A stretch of DNA of 64,000 bases from Promethearchaeota archaeon (GCA_019058515.1 JAHPYY010000171.1:1-64000); one strand, 5' to 3'; shown: positions 26,074 to 35,055, counted from the first letter of the stretch. Translations and numbers: made by a program. Notes: generated by a model not told the origin, from the sequence alone.

Positions 26074-26382
26074 TTAACGGATATTTTTGATCCGGATATT
26101 GCTAAAATGCTTTTATTGAAATAATGATATTAGAATAAATTCTTTATACAAGCGTAAGGAATTTCAAATTTTATGCATATTAATCAAATTTAGATAAACA
26201 TATAGCGAGCTTTATTTTTTTTCTATATTAATTAAAAAATTTCATAAAATTATATCATATTAAAATATAAATTAAGTTTTAATGAATTTCTTGATTTGAA
26301 GAAAAAATGTTCACTCTTCAATAATTTGATTTATATATGATTAAAAAGGCTTTAGGTTTCTATACTAAAGGTAAAACTTTGT
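26074..26382. other. A/T-rich intergenic region
   Basis: About 300 bp of nearly pure A/T sequence between convergent genes (RidA and the HTH regulator). I see no gene or repeat. Confidence 0.5.
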
Positions 26383-26889
26383 TCATATTTTTTTTACTAA
26401 ATTGTTAATTGAATTCATAAGTGGTCCTTCTTCAAATCTAAGAGCAGCTATTGGAATATCTACGATTTTTTCTAAAGTCGTCGCTGCGATAGGTCCACAT
26501 ATAAGTCCGTTAACACCTTCTTTTTCTGCCCTAATCCCCTTAATTATTTCTTCTTCTATGGTTGTAGCGGGGAATTCTTTTACAATAAAGGATCGTTTTC
26601 CTATTTTCACTTCCTTACCTATTGTGTCGAGTGCTTCTCTTGTAGTAATTATTCCTATAATATTATTACTAATATATCCTTCAAATGCTTTAATATAGTT
26701 TATAATCGAGATTAATGTAGATTTTCTAAAATCTCTATCCTCATCTGATATTATCTTGTATATAGTTCCTTCAGGAACGCCACTCTTCTCTGAGAACTCT
26801 TTGATAGTGATTCCCATATTGGAAATTGTATTCTTTAATTTTTCACCAAAATCGTTAATTAAAATTGATTTTAATAATTCTAACCACAT
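26383..26889 (-). CDS. XRE-type regulator with C-terminal sensor domain
   Basis: 168 residues. HTH_3 domain at residues 15-60 (LKNTISNMGITIKEFSEKSG, VPEGTIYKIISDEDRDFRKS). The C-terminal half (GIITTREALDTIG ... FPATTIEEEIIKGIRAEKEG ... LICGPIAATTLEKIVDIPIA) looks like a small ligand-binding domain, not identified. It is divergent from the APS reductase-comA-comB operon, separated by 101 bp holding the promoter, so it probably controls that operon. Confidence 0.75.
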   Translation of the reverse strand: MWLELLKSILINDFGEKLKNTISNMGITIKEFSEKSGVPEGTIYKIISDEDRDFRKSTLISIINYIKAFEGYISNNIIGIITTREALDTIGKEVKIGKRSFIVKEFPATTIEEEIIKGIRAEKEGVNGLICGPIAATTLEKIVDIPIAALRFEEGPLMNSINNLVKKI

Positions 26890-26990
26890 ATTCTATCATA
26901 AGGAATTTTTACATATATTATTTTCCTTTAACGATAGTATTTTTGCACAATATGTAAGGTTTTTTTTTATTATTTTAATAAGATATACTT

Positions 26991-27734
26991 ATGAGGCAAA
27001 AAATTGATAACGCAAAGGATCTAATCAAAAAAGCACTTAATAATTACCAGAATGTGGCTGTAGCATGTAGTTTTGGAAAGGATAGTATGGTAACCCTTCA
27101 TCTGGCTCAACAAATAAGGAAAGATATACCTGTTTTTTCCATAATGACTAAATTTAAGCCAAGAGAGACATTTAAGTATCAAGTAAGGATGAAAGAGGAT
27201 ATGAATATAAATTTGAAAGTATTTTATGTTGGAAGTGAAACTCCAAATATTTTGTATGAAAATCATATCGAAGTCTATCTTTTATCTCCAGAGGAATTTA
27301 TTCAAAAATCAAATGAAATAAAACTTAATACAGGAAGAAATATCTACGAAGTTTTACCTGATGAATGCTGTAGATTGTTGAAAGTTAATCCAACAAAAGA
27401 AGCCGTTAAAGATTTGGACTGTTGGATATGTGGTTTGAGGAATACAGAAGGGCAAACAAGAAAAAATTTTCAGGAAATAGAGGAGAGAGGGGACTTAATT
27501 AAGATAAATCCAATCCTGAGTTGGACAGAAATGGAGATTTGGAAATATATCGCAATAAATAATATTACACCTCATCCATGGTATGAGCAGGGGTATCGAT
27601 CATTAGGGTGCGCTCCCTGTTCTAATCCAGGTGGTGTTTTAGAAAGAGATGGAAGATGGCAAGGCACAAGTAAGTGTGGAGGAGAATGTGGGATTCATAC
27701 TCAAATATTAAAACCAGGTAAGAAATATGTATAG
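26991..27734 (+). CDS. cysH: APS/PAPS reductase-family protein (CysH type) with [4Fe-4S] ligands
   Basis: 247 residues. The PP-loop SFGKDSMV is near residue 28. The cysteine pattern of assimilatory APS reductases is complete: CC at 126-127, CxxC at 207-210 (CAPC) for the [4Fe-4S] cluster, and the catalytic C233 in GGECGIH near the C-terminus. It reduces adenylylsulfate (or PAPS) to sulfite. It overlaps comA (ATG of comA lies inside its last codons, stop TAG 27732-27734), which consumes sulfite. A TATA-like element (TTTTAATA) is just upstream of the ATG. Confidence 0.9.
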   Translation: MRQKIDNAKDLIKKALNNYQNVAVACSFGKDSMVTLHLAQQIRKDIPVFSIMTKFKPRETFKYQVRMKEDMNINLKVFYVGSETPNILYENHIEVYLLSPEEFIQKSNEIKLNTGRNIYEVLPDECCRLLKVNPTKEAVKDLDCWICGLRNTEGQTRKNFQEIEERGDLIKINPILSWTEMEIWKYIAINNITPHPWYEQGYRSLGCAPCSNPGGVLERDGRWQGTSKCGGECGIHTQILKPGKKYV

Positions 27735-28491
27735 TTTCTTAGATATACCAGACCGAGATAAGAAGCCAAGGGAAAAAGGTATCACTATGGTTTTAGATAA
27801 AGGATATGGCCTTAAACAAGCAAATGATTTGATGATAGCTGAAAATTGGTTTGATATAGTAAAGCTTGGATGGTGCACCCCTTTAATATTCCCTGAAAAT
27901 ATCCTAAAAAATAAAATAAAATTATATATAGAAAATAATATTGAAGTTTGTACTGGTGGAACCTTTTTAGAATTTGCTTATAACCAAAACAAATTTCTGG
28001 ATTTTTTAAATTTAGTAAAAAAAATTGGATTCACTTCTGTAGAAGTCTCAAATGGAATAATCAACCTTGATTTGGAAACTAAAGCTGAGATAATTAAAAC
28101 GTTAACAAACAATAATCTTAAAATATATTCTGAAGTTGGCAAGAAGAATCCTGAATTGGATAATAAATTTAATTTAGAACAGAGAATAATAGAAGCTAAA
28201 AATGATTTAAAAAATGGTGCGTATAAAGTAATAATAGAGGGAAGAGCCTCAGGAACTCTAGGAATATATGATAAAAACGGAAGTGTAAAAGAAAATATGG
28301 CACATGGTCTTGTTGATGGTTTAGGTTTAAATAACATCATATTTGAAGCACCAAAGAAGAAGCAACAAGTTTGGTTAATTCTTAATTATGGTCCTGATGT
28401 AAATCTGGGCAACATCAATCCAAATGATGTGATTTCATTGGAAACTCTTAGAAAAGGATTAAGAGGAGATACCTTTGGAAAGATACATTAA
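27727..28491 (+). CDS. comA: Phosphosulfolactate synthase
   Basis: 254 residues. Family motifs: KPREKGITMVLDKGYGLKQA, FDIVKLGWCT, EVCTGGTFLEFAY, GFTSVEVSNGI, VIIEGRASGTLGIYD. ComA adds sulfite to phosphoenolpyruvate to give (R)-2-phospho-3-sulfolactate, the first step of coenzyme M biosynthesis in many methanogens. The 3' end overlaps comB by 17 bp, and the 5' end overlaps cysH, so the three genes form one operon. Confidence 0.92.
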   Translation: MYSFLDIPDRDKKPREKGITMVLDKGYGLKQANDLMIAENWFDIVKLGWCTPLIFPENILKNKIKLYIENNIEVCTGGTFLEFAYNQNKFLDFLNLVKKIGFTSVEVSNGIINLDLETKAEIIKTLTNNNLKIYSEVGKKNPELDNKFNLEQRIIEAKNDLKNGAYKVIIEGRASGTLGIYDKNGSVKENMAHGLVDGLGLNNIIFEAPKKKQQVWLILNYGPDVNLGNINPNDVISLETLRKGLRGDTFGKIH

Positions 28492-29095
28492 AATAGGGGA
28501 GGGATTTCCAGTTGTAATTGATGTATTGAGAGCTGCAAGCACTATAATTACTGCTATTGCAAACGGAATAGAAAAGGTAATACCGTTAAATTCTGAAGAG
28601 GATATTTCAAAATATAGAAGAACAGACTATTTATCAGCAGGAGAAAAAGACGGGGTTAAATTAGGTACCTTTGATATTGGAAATTCTCCAACAGAACTAT
28701 TGGAAAAACTAAAATCCTCAAGAAATCACTATAAAGGTCTAGTTCTCAAAACAACTAATGCTACTAGTAGATTGTGTTCTTTATCAGAAGCTTATATCGT
28801 TTCTTCTTTAAATTTAGATTATGCAAAGAATTCACTTAGAAATTCTAATATAAGTATACATATAGTTGGTGGGAAATATGGATTAGCAGAGGATATGATT
28901 GTCGGATTGGCTCTTTATGGAAGCATTTATGGAGATGTTCATATCGATGATAGATGTATAAAGGATAATATACTGAATTCAGATGCTAGAAGACATTTAA
29001 AAGAAATCGGTTATGAAAAAGATGTCAATTTCATAATGAATAACTTAAATCTCTACAATGTACTCCCAAAATTAGAAAATGGAGTCATTATATGA
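28475..29095 (+). CDS. comB: 2-phosphosulfolactate phosphatase
   Basis: 206 residues. Motifs VIDVLRAASTIITAIANGIE, LSAGEKDGVKLGTFDIGNSP, VLKTTNATSRL and the later AEDMIVGLAL match ComB. It removes phosphate from phosphosulfolactate to give sulfolactate. The start is TTG 28475, 8 nt behind an AGGAG ribosome binding site; the N-terminus is shorter than usual, lacking the first beta-strand of typical ComB. ComC and ComDE are not in the window, so the final product (coenzyme M or sulfolactate) is open. Confidence 0.88.
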   Translation: MERYIKIGEGFPVVIDVLRAASTIITAIANGIEKVIPLNSEEDISKYRRTDYLSAGEKDGVKLGTFDIGNSPTELLEKLKSSRNHYKGLVLKTTNATSRLCSLSEAYIVSSLNLDYAKNSLRNSNISIHIVGGKYGLAEDMIVGLALYGSIYGDVHIDDRCIKDNILNSDARRHLKEIGYEKDVNFIMNNLNLYNVLPKLENGVII

Positions 29096-29281
29096 TATTG
29101 AGTTGATTTTGGTTGATTACCTACGACTAAATTTTTAAAAAATGTATAGATTACGGTATTGACTTTTTCAACATTACCATGCTTTTTTAATGTAAAATTA
29201 ATCAATACACTTAATCACCTAAATAATAAAAGAAAACAGAAGAGCAGAAAAGATTTTATTTGCCTACTTTAGTAAGAGAAG

Positions 29282-29490
29282 GCAAGGAGGTGGCCTGAAT
29301 GGGATCCCATAGGTCAAAGAATCGCTGTATCGTTTTTAAATAGTGTTAACTCTATTTCTATATTGGATAGGGAAGGTAACTTAGTAAACCGCTTACAAGA
29401 ACACCATAAAGGAATCAATTATGTTGCTTGGAACAATAAAGGGACTAAAATAGCAACAGCATCATGGGCCTTTCTAACAAATATAATCAA
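29282..29490 (+). pseudogene. WD40-repeat remnant
   Basis: One frame reads WPEWDPIGQRIAV, SISILDREGNLVNRLQEHHK and GINYVAWNNKGTKIATAS: about one and a half WD40 blades (SPDG-like, HxxxI..V.W...G..IATAS). There is no start, the propeller is missing, and the frame degenerates after 29490. Probably the end of a lost beta-propeller gene. Confidence 0.55.
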
Positions 29491-29759
29491 CAATAAAACT
29501 AAATTAGAATTCTTATATTCAAAGTATCATAAGTGGTGGTTATTAAAGAAGGTACATAGTGTCCACATTTTTATCGTCGAGGTTTATAAAAAACTTCTTC
29601 TTTTTTTAACTAACTTTTTAAACCTTCCAAAATGGTTTTACTATTTACTGGGTAAAGCTTTAATTAATTATACAATATTTTGTAATAGTATGGAAAAAAC
29701 ATGTCGGGTGATGGATTTTAGTTAGATACGAAGTAAGAATTGCTGGTTATGGTGGTCAA

Positions 29760-29788
29760 TAATAAAGAGATTTCCTCTTAAAGACTAA
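29760..29788 (+). other. Hairpin insertion 1 in korC (29 nt)
   Basis: Lies between the codons for GGQ and GV. It begins with tandem TAA TAA. Internal hairpin AAGAG (29765-29769), loop ATTTC, CTCTT (29775-29779). Flanking coding sequence pairs too: GGTTATG (29745-29751) with CATAACC (29794-29800), so the insertion would be held in a long stem in RNA. Confidence 0.75.
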
Positions 29789-29872
29789 GGCGTCATAACC
29801 TTGTCAAAAATGATAATAACTGCTTCCTCCCTCTATGAAAATTTAGCAGCTACCCAAACCGAAGCGTATTCA

Positions 29873-29903
29873 TTATAAGAGAAATTCTCTCTTTAAGTTA
29901 AAA
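29873..29903 (+). other. Hairpin insertion 2 in korC (31 nt)
   Basis: Lies between the codons for EAYS and ASARGG. Internal hairpin AAGAGA (29877-29882), loop AATTC, TCTCTT (29888-29893), extended by TTA/TAA pairs. Sequence resembles insertion 1. Flanking GAAGC (29861-29865) pairs with GCTTC (29904-29908). Confidence 0.75.
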
Positions 29904-30380
29904 GCTTCCGCTCGTGGAGGGAAGTGCTGGGCAGAGGTAGTAGTGGATTTGGATAAAGATATGGAACTCATAGATTATCCTAAAGCATTAGAACCGTATG
30001 ATTTTCTTATTATTCTTTCTGAAGAAGCAGCGAGCGATGTTAAACCAAACATGGTAAAAAGAAACGGAAACGGAGGATTTTTAGTTTGGGATACCTCAAC
30101 AATCAAAAACATTAGAGCGGCAAAAAGAATTGAGAAATCATTAGGAATTCCCATCCAAAAACTAGCAGTTGAAAAATTTGGAAATATTGTATATGGAAAT
30201 TCTATTTTATTTGGAATTTACACCGTGTTATCAGGAACGATATCTGAAGAATCTGCGATCGAAACGATAAAGAAATTCGTCCCTAGCAGCACTATTGACA
30301 CCAATCTGGAAGCGTTTGAATTGGGAAAGCAAGAAGCAAAAGAATTTCTCACGCAACTAGAAAACGAGGGAAGTAAATAA

Positions 30381-32195
30381 ATGTACATATATAAGACTAA
30401 AAAAGGATGGCAGGAATTAGAAGCTGAAATTATCAAGACAGGAAAGTGCGTATACTGTGGAGCGTGTGGAGCGTTCTGCGCTAACATTTCCTTTGATTTG
30501 GCAAAAGAAGTACCAATTGAAGATGGCTCCTGCAAAGAAGAGAACACGTGTAGAGATGGTTACGGGCTCTGCTACAACATTTGTCCTAAAACCGAACGCG
30601 ATGTTATTCCGTTAGAGCTTCTAGATAAGTGGGTATTTGGGAAAGACCAAGAAAATATTCTAGGTCACTATATTAAAATTGCTTCCGTTAAAGTAAGTGA
30701 TAACGCAAGTAATCTCCCGAAGGACTCTGGTCCTACGACTGCTTTATTACATACAGCCATGAGCGCTGGTTTGATCGATGCTTCGATTACGACAACTAAA
30801 GACGAGAATTTTAAACCCCTTCCAATGATTGCTCAGAAAGTAGAGGATCTTGGTCAAGGGGTAGGATATAAACCTAGTCAAAGCCCAACGATTTCGTTGG
30901 TAGGCGACGCAATCAACAAAGAATTCGTGAATATCGGTGTAGTGGGCACTCCATGCCAAATCCAAGCTTTAAGGAAATTACAGAATCATCCGGGATTTGA
31001 TTTCGAAGCGTACGATTTAGTTTCATTAGCAATTGGAACGTTTTGTTTTGGAACCTTCTACAATCAACTATTAGATGAGATGTACAAGGAAAAAGATTTT
31101 ATTCCTCAGGAAATTTATAAGGTTGAACACGACCGAGAACGCTTTAAACTAAAAATATTGAGTAACTCCAAAATTTCGGAACTATATTTAAACGAATTGT
31201 ACGATAAAGCTATAAGACACGCTTGTTTTTCGTGTTCTGATTATACCGCTTCATTTGCAGACATTTCCATTGGAGAGGTGGGAAGCGATGACGGTTGGAA
31301 CACAGTTATTATTAGGACTGAAAAAGGAAAAGAAATTTACGATTTAGCACTTGAAAAAGGCGTTCTCGAAGAAAAATCCTTAGAAAAAGATAGTGAAGAA
31401 GTTATATTAGACATCACAAGAAGTAAAACAGAAGTATGTCCAATTGAAAAGATCGTGGAACATTCACCAGAATTGAAAAGTTTTTTCGTGAGAAGCACTC
31501 GTATTGCTCGATCGTATCGCCCTGGTAATTTTGTGATGTTATGGATTCCCGATATCGATTTTTTACCAATGTCCATTTCAAAACTAGAAGGAAATCTTCT
31601 GGAAATAACGGTTCAAAAAATTGGTGAAGGTACCGCCTCTCTCTTTGAGATGAAAGTTGGAGATAGGATTGGTATACGGGGACCTTTTGGTAATTCTTGG
31701 AACTATGAAGATGCAACCAATATCTTAGTTACGGGAGGTGGTGCAGGAATAGCGGCTATTACGTCATTAATTGAACCTCTTAAGGCCAACAAGAAAAATG
31801 TCTTCGTTGCGATTGGAGCAAAAGATAAAGCTTCACTTCTGTTTTCCGACAGATTGATGGAACTAATACCAAACACCATGTGCACTACGGACGACGGCTC
31901 ACTAGGAAGAAAATGTTTTGTCACTGACGCAGTTGAAAATATTATCAATAAGGAGAACATCGATTTAATCTTAACTTGCGGACCAGAAGTTATGATGAAA
32001 AAAGTGCTTGAAATTGCAAGTACAAAAAATATTGAAATTCAAGCGAGCCTAGAAAGAAAAATGAAGTGTGGTATTGGTCTATGTGGATCCTGTTGTATTG
32101 GTGAGAAAAATGATGTCTGCGTTTGTAACGACGGTCCAATCTTCAATTCTGAACAGTTAAAAACCTTTCCTCAGTTTGGCACTTATAAAAAGTAG
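30381..32195 (+). CDS. FrhB/FdhB-PyrK fusion oxidoreductase
   Basis: 604 residues. Residues 1-340 are an F420 hydrogenase/dehydrogenase beta-subunit (FrhB) module: ferredoxin-like cysteines in CVYCGACGAFC and CRDGYGLCYNICP, then VGTPCQIQALRKL, SLAIGTFCFGTF and HACFSCSDYTASFADISIGE. Residues 350-604 are a PyrK/ferredoxin-NADP-reductase-like module: RSYRPGNFVML (FAD), TGGGAGIAAITSLI (NAD-binding) and a C-terminal [2Fe-2S] set CGIGLCGSCC with VCVCNDGP. The fusion could pass electrons between reduced ferredoxin, a flavin/F420 site and NAD(P)H. It follows korC without any gap, suggesting reoxidation of ferredoxin made by the Kor complex. Ends in TAG. Confidence 0.85.
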   Translation: MYIYKTKKGWQELEAEIIKTGKCVYCGACGAFCANISFDLAKEVPIEDGSCKEENTCRDGYGLCYNICPKTERDVIPLELLDKWVFGKDQENILGHYIKIASVKVSDNASNLPKDSGPTTALLHTAMSAGLIDASITTTKDENFKPLPMIAQKVEDLGQGVGYKPSQSPTISLVGDAINKEFVNIGVVGTPCQIQALRKLQNHPGFDFEAYDLVSLAIGTFCFGTFYNQLLDEMYKEKDFIPQEIYKVEHDRERFKLKILSNSKISELYLNELYDKAIRHACFSCSDYTASFADISIGEVGSDDGWNTVIIRTEKGKEIYDLALEKGVLEEKSLEKDSEEVILDITRSKTEVCPIEKIVEHSPELKSFFVRSTRIARSYRPGNFVMLWIPDIDFLPMSISKLEGNLLEITVQKIGEGTASLFEMKVGDRIGIRGPFGNSWNYEDATNILVTGGGAGIAAITSLIEPLKANKKNVFVAIGAKDKASLLFSDRLMELIPNTMCTTDDGSLGRKCFVTDAVENIINKENIDLILTCGPEVMMKKVLEIASTKNIEIQASLERKMKCGIGLCGSCCIGEKNDVCVCNDGPIFNSEQLKTFPQFGTYKK

Positions 32196-32451
32196 TATTT
32201 TTTATCATTTTTTTATTTTGTAATAATTTTATTTGAGAAATAGAATAAACTCTTAAGGTTAGTGTCAATTCATGAGAAAAAAATAAAGGATGTTTGCTGC
32301 AGATGGAATTTCATATTCGTTAATAAAATCCGTACACATGTTAAAAAAAGTCTCGTTTGATCCCAATTAATTCACCTCGCATAATTGTATTTATCAATGA
32401 GATTATTAAAAAAAAAAGTATCAAAACTATAAACTCTTAAGAGAAGTGGAA

Positions 32452-32718
32452 TCAAACATCGTACTCGTGAAGAAGTATACGATTTATTTCTGAAAGGTAT
32501 AAGTTTTTCCTTCCATTAGTCTTAATTTTTTTTAAAAACCTTAAGATTTGCTTTTTCGCAATCGGTCTTAATCCCTTCAGTTCTAGATCTTGCACATCAT
32601 TAATTTTAATGCTTTCGGGTGGTGTATTTTCATTTTTTCTCTTGAATTCTAAATGGTCTTTATATACTTTGCCCCGATGGTGAGTCCGATTACACTTCAA
32701 ACAATAATACTTATTCAA
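32452..32718 (-). CDS. Small zinc-finger protein
   Basis: 88 residues. N-terminal MNKYYCLKCNRTHHRGKVYK contains a CxxC...H/H zinc site seen in short archaeal proteins (YxCxxCxxxHxxxSxxYxxH). The C-terminal half is basic and helical (LRPIAKKQILRFLKKI). Probably nucleic-acid binding; function unknown. Confidence 0.65.
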   Translation of the reverse strand: MNKYYCLKCNRTHHRGKVYKDHLEFKRKNENTPPESIKINDVQDLELKGLRPIAKKQILRFLKKIKTNGRKNLYLSEINRILLHEYDV

Positions 32719-33019
32719 TATAATACCTCGTAAATTAAATCACTTCCAAGGAATAGGCGATCAAATTGTTAGAAACGGGAGATCGCTAAAAGAATTAAGT
32801 TCTCAAATAAGAAATCCGAAGTGTGGACTTATGTTTAAACCACGGAATTACTTGAGACGCAAAAATTAATATTCCCTATTAGTAGATGTGAGCAAGAATC
32901 GTTAAGAAATTTCCTATGTGACTCTAACCGTTTTGTTTAAATTATAAAAATTATGTTATTTAATTTTTTGGAAAAATGTTGAATATAGTCAATTAGACAC
33001 AAGTAAAAAGTAATTTTTT
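32719..33019. other. Intergenic region, nothing recognised
   Basis: About 300 bp. Apart from a 6-bp inverted pair (GCGATC near 32757 and GATCGC near 32783) I see no gene, repeat or promoter that I can support. Confidence 0.4.
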
Positions 33020-33874
33020 TTATTTTTTTGGAATTCCGTTTTCGCATGAAACATTTACTTGACATAATCCACAGGAATAAATATTTATCCCATAATTCCG
33101 CTTTATTATAGGAATAGACGCCATAACATGTTCTGAACACACTTGCTTATCGTGTCTATTTTCGAAAGAAATTGCTCCCACTGGACATCGCTCAATACAA
33201 TTACCACATCTTGAGCAAAATTGATAGGGGTTCTTCGGTCGTTCTAAAGGTTCGAAGTCTACCTTTCCGTTTATTAACACGCTTCCACAACGCATGGCTT
33301 TTCCTCGTTCATTGATAAAACCATCGGATAGTCCAAACGAGCCAAGTCCTGCGGCGAATGCCATGTGACGATGACTCCATGTTGATGCCCAAACCCCTTT
33401 CTCGTGTTTGCGATGTATTTTGAAGAGAAACACTTCCGTAGATGGCGCGATTGCGTGAATTCCTATCTTTTCTAATTCGGTTACTAAGAACTTTTGAAGC
33501 GTTTGATTCGCTTGTTCTCCAAATAGTCTCGTGTGAGCCCATCGTTCTGAGGGCCATTGCAGTGAATATTTAAAGTTTTCCTCTTTTGTTAATTTGTTTA
33601 TAGGCAAAATATACGATAAGATGACTAACTTTCGCTCAGGTTTTTCTAATTTCTTTTTTGCGCAGTATTTTTCGTAAGCTTCGGACGGAGTAAGGTGAAA
33701 GCTTCCAATTATGTCCTTATAATCGTCAAAAATAGGATCAAACCCCGATACCAATCCCACGAGAGGGTTAGGTTCGAATATGTAAATTCCATCGATCCCC
33801 ATCATCTTGTTCGATTCGTCCACTTTCAAAAACGAGGTAATTTTGCTTTCAAACCAAACCTTGTTTAATATCAT
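33020..33874 (-). CDS. QueG-like [4Fe-4S] protein (epoxyqueuosine reductase-related)
   Basis: 284 residues. The C-terminal part holds CSRCGNCIERCPVGAIS and a second set including CGLCQVNVSC, as in QueG/QueG-like and reductive dehalogenase-related proteins. The middle has HMAFAAGLGSFGLSDGFINE, matching the 'A.AGLG..G...LI....G' motif of that family. Whether it reduces epoxyqueuosine or another substrate cannot be told; the C-terminal HEAT repeats of true QueG are absent. Stands alone on the minus strand. Confidence 0.75.
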   Translation of the reverse strand: MILNKVWFESKITSFLKVDESNKMMGIDGIYIFEPNPLVGLVSGFDPIFDDYKDIIGSFHLTPSEAYEKYCAKKKLEKPERKLVILSYILPINKLTKEENFKYSLQWPSERWAHTRLFGEQANQTLQKFLVTELEKIGIHAIAPSTEVFLFKIHRKHEKGVWASTWSHRHMAFAAGLGSFGLSDGFINERGKAMRCGSVLINGKVDFEPLERPKNPYQFCSRCGNCIERCPVGAISFENRHDKQVCSEHVMASIPIIKRNYGINIYSCGLCQVNVSCENGIPKK

Positions 33875-33925
33875 CTTAATCAGGTTTTTGTAATTTTAAT
33901 TAACAAAAAAACTTTATTTAGAAAC

Positions 33926-34864
33926 TTATTCTTTGATTTGTAGCTTTGAATCTATGGTTGAGAATAATAGATCGACGATTCCTTTCCATTCTGTATCATT
34001 TAAAACTCTAACCTTTTCTTCATTCTCTTTTGCTGGAATATATATTATTTGAATTTTATATCCTTTCCAATACTTACTATAATCTAAATGAGGTTTAAAT
34101 TCTAAACCGATATCGATTTCTTCAGCAATTTTTTTATTTGACATATTAATATTTGTTAAATACACGGTCATCTCCAAACCCACGCCCCAATAACCAGCGC
34201 AACTAATCCTAATATCCATTTCGTTATATTTAATAAGAGACACTAAAATCGAAGTGTACCCCATAAGAATTATATCTGGTTTTTCAATAATCATCAATTC
34301 TATGTTCATTTTCTTAACATCCTGAAACTTGTAAATTAGTTCTGCGACTTTTATTGTATCTCCTATTGATCCTGTAAAAATTAGCTCAACAGCTCTTTTT
34401 TCAGGTACTTTCTCATGAGTTACAATCAATCCAATAATTATTTCGCCTAGGCAATATAATATGGACAAAAAAATAATTTCTAATTTAGATAAGTTATAGA
34501 ATAGTAATGCAAAAGGAACTAATAATAGAACAATCATGCCTATGAAAAATATTATGAGGATAGACGCTATTTTGAGTTTGCTGTTTTTCTTTTTAAAATC
34601 GTAAGCTTCATTTTTCTGATATATGTCTTTTAGAGAACCTAGATCGATCAGTACTTTGCGCTTTCGTGTCCGATTAAAGAAAGTGGGTATAAAAAATCCA
34701 TTTCCCAAAAATAATAATGCAATCCATGCAAGAAACCCTCCAAAAGCTTCAAAGAAAAAAAGCAAAATACCCTCAGAAAAAGCGCTGATAACAAATTCTG
34801 AGACCACAATCCAAAAAAAGTTACTCTTTTTCGGCCAATCCTTTATTTTTAGTGCTTGGTACAT
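33926..34864 (-). CDS. Membrane protein of unknown function
   Basis: 312 residues with two helix pairs (about 20-60 and 98-150), followed by a soluble C-terminal domain of about 150 residues (VELIFTGSIGDTIKVAELIY to the end) containing alternating beta strands and acidic stretches. I recognise no family. The C-terminal region has KFQDVKKMNIELMIIEKPD and KIQIIYIPAKENEEK, which look like a small alpha/beta domain. Ends in TAA. It shares no operon with its neighbours. Confidence 0.6.
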   Translation of the reverse strand: MYQALKIKDWPKKSNFFWIVVSEFVISAFSEGILLFFFEAFGGFLAWIALLFLGNGFFIPTFFNRTRKRKVLIDLGSLKDIYQKNEAYDFKKKNSKLKIASILIIFFIGMIVLLLVPFALLFYNLSKLEIIFLSILYCLGEIIIGLIVTHEKVPEKRAVELIFTGSIGDTIKVAELIYKFQDVKKMNIELMIIEKPDIILMGYTSILVSLIKYNEMDIRISCAGYWGVGLEMTVYLTNINMSNKKIAEEIDIGLEFKPHLDYSKYWKGYKIQIIYIPAKENEEKVRVLNDTEWKGIVDLLFSTIDSKLQIKE

Positions 34865-35029
34865 ATAAAAGACGTCAAAGTTTTCACATATATTTCTATC
34901 TTTAATTATTGAAATTTTCTAATAGTATTCAAAAAAAAGAAGAAATCATTTTTTTGGATTTATTAAATAAAGTGGCGAATTTTGGTTTATATAGTATGTT
35001 TTCTCTTAATTCATGTGATAAAATTTCAA

Positions 35030-35044
35030 CGAAACATTTAAATA
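35030..35044 (+). promoter_or_regulatory. BRE/TATA promoter of the hsp20 gene
   Basis: CGAAAC followed by TTTAAATA (35037-35044) is a good archaeal BRE-TATA pair. Transcription should start near 35065, giving a leader of about 90 nt with a strong GGAGGT ribosome binding site at 35144-35149, 7 nt before the ATG. Confidence 0.6.
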
Positions 35045-35055
35045 TAAAATATCAT

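Larger units (their letters stand above)
29711..30380 (+). pseudogene. korC: 2-oxoacid:ferredoxin oxidoreductase gamma subunit, interrupted by two hairpin insertions
   Basis: The conserved protein can be read in pieces: (MDFS)RYEVRIAGYGGQ ending at 29759; GVITLSKMIITASSLYENLA through QTEAYS (29789-29872); then ASARGGKCWAEVVVD to the stop at 30380. Joined, these give the KorC N-terminus with its GxGGQG motif and the TQxxxY....RGG motif without gap or overlap. The pieces are separated by 29 bp (29760-29788) and 31 bp (29873-29903), both containing stops and similar hairpins. A single extra T near 29723 also separates the ATG at 29711 from the first piece. From 29904 on the gene is intact (GNGGFLVWDTSTIKNIRAAK, VLSGTISEESAIETIKKF). 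It directly abuts the FrhB-PyrK gene. Either a pseudogene or a gene needing RNA-level or translational repair; another korC may exist elsewhere. Confidence 0.85.

Noticed and set aside
29745..29800. Canonical bulge-helix-bulge intron in korC insertion 1
   Set aside because: Outer and inner helices pair well, but I could not place a 4-bp central helix with two 3-nt bulges at the exon borders. An atypical intron remains possible, a canonical BHB is not shown.
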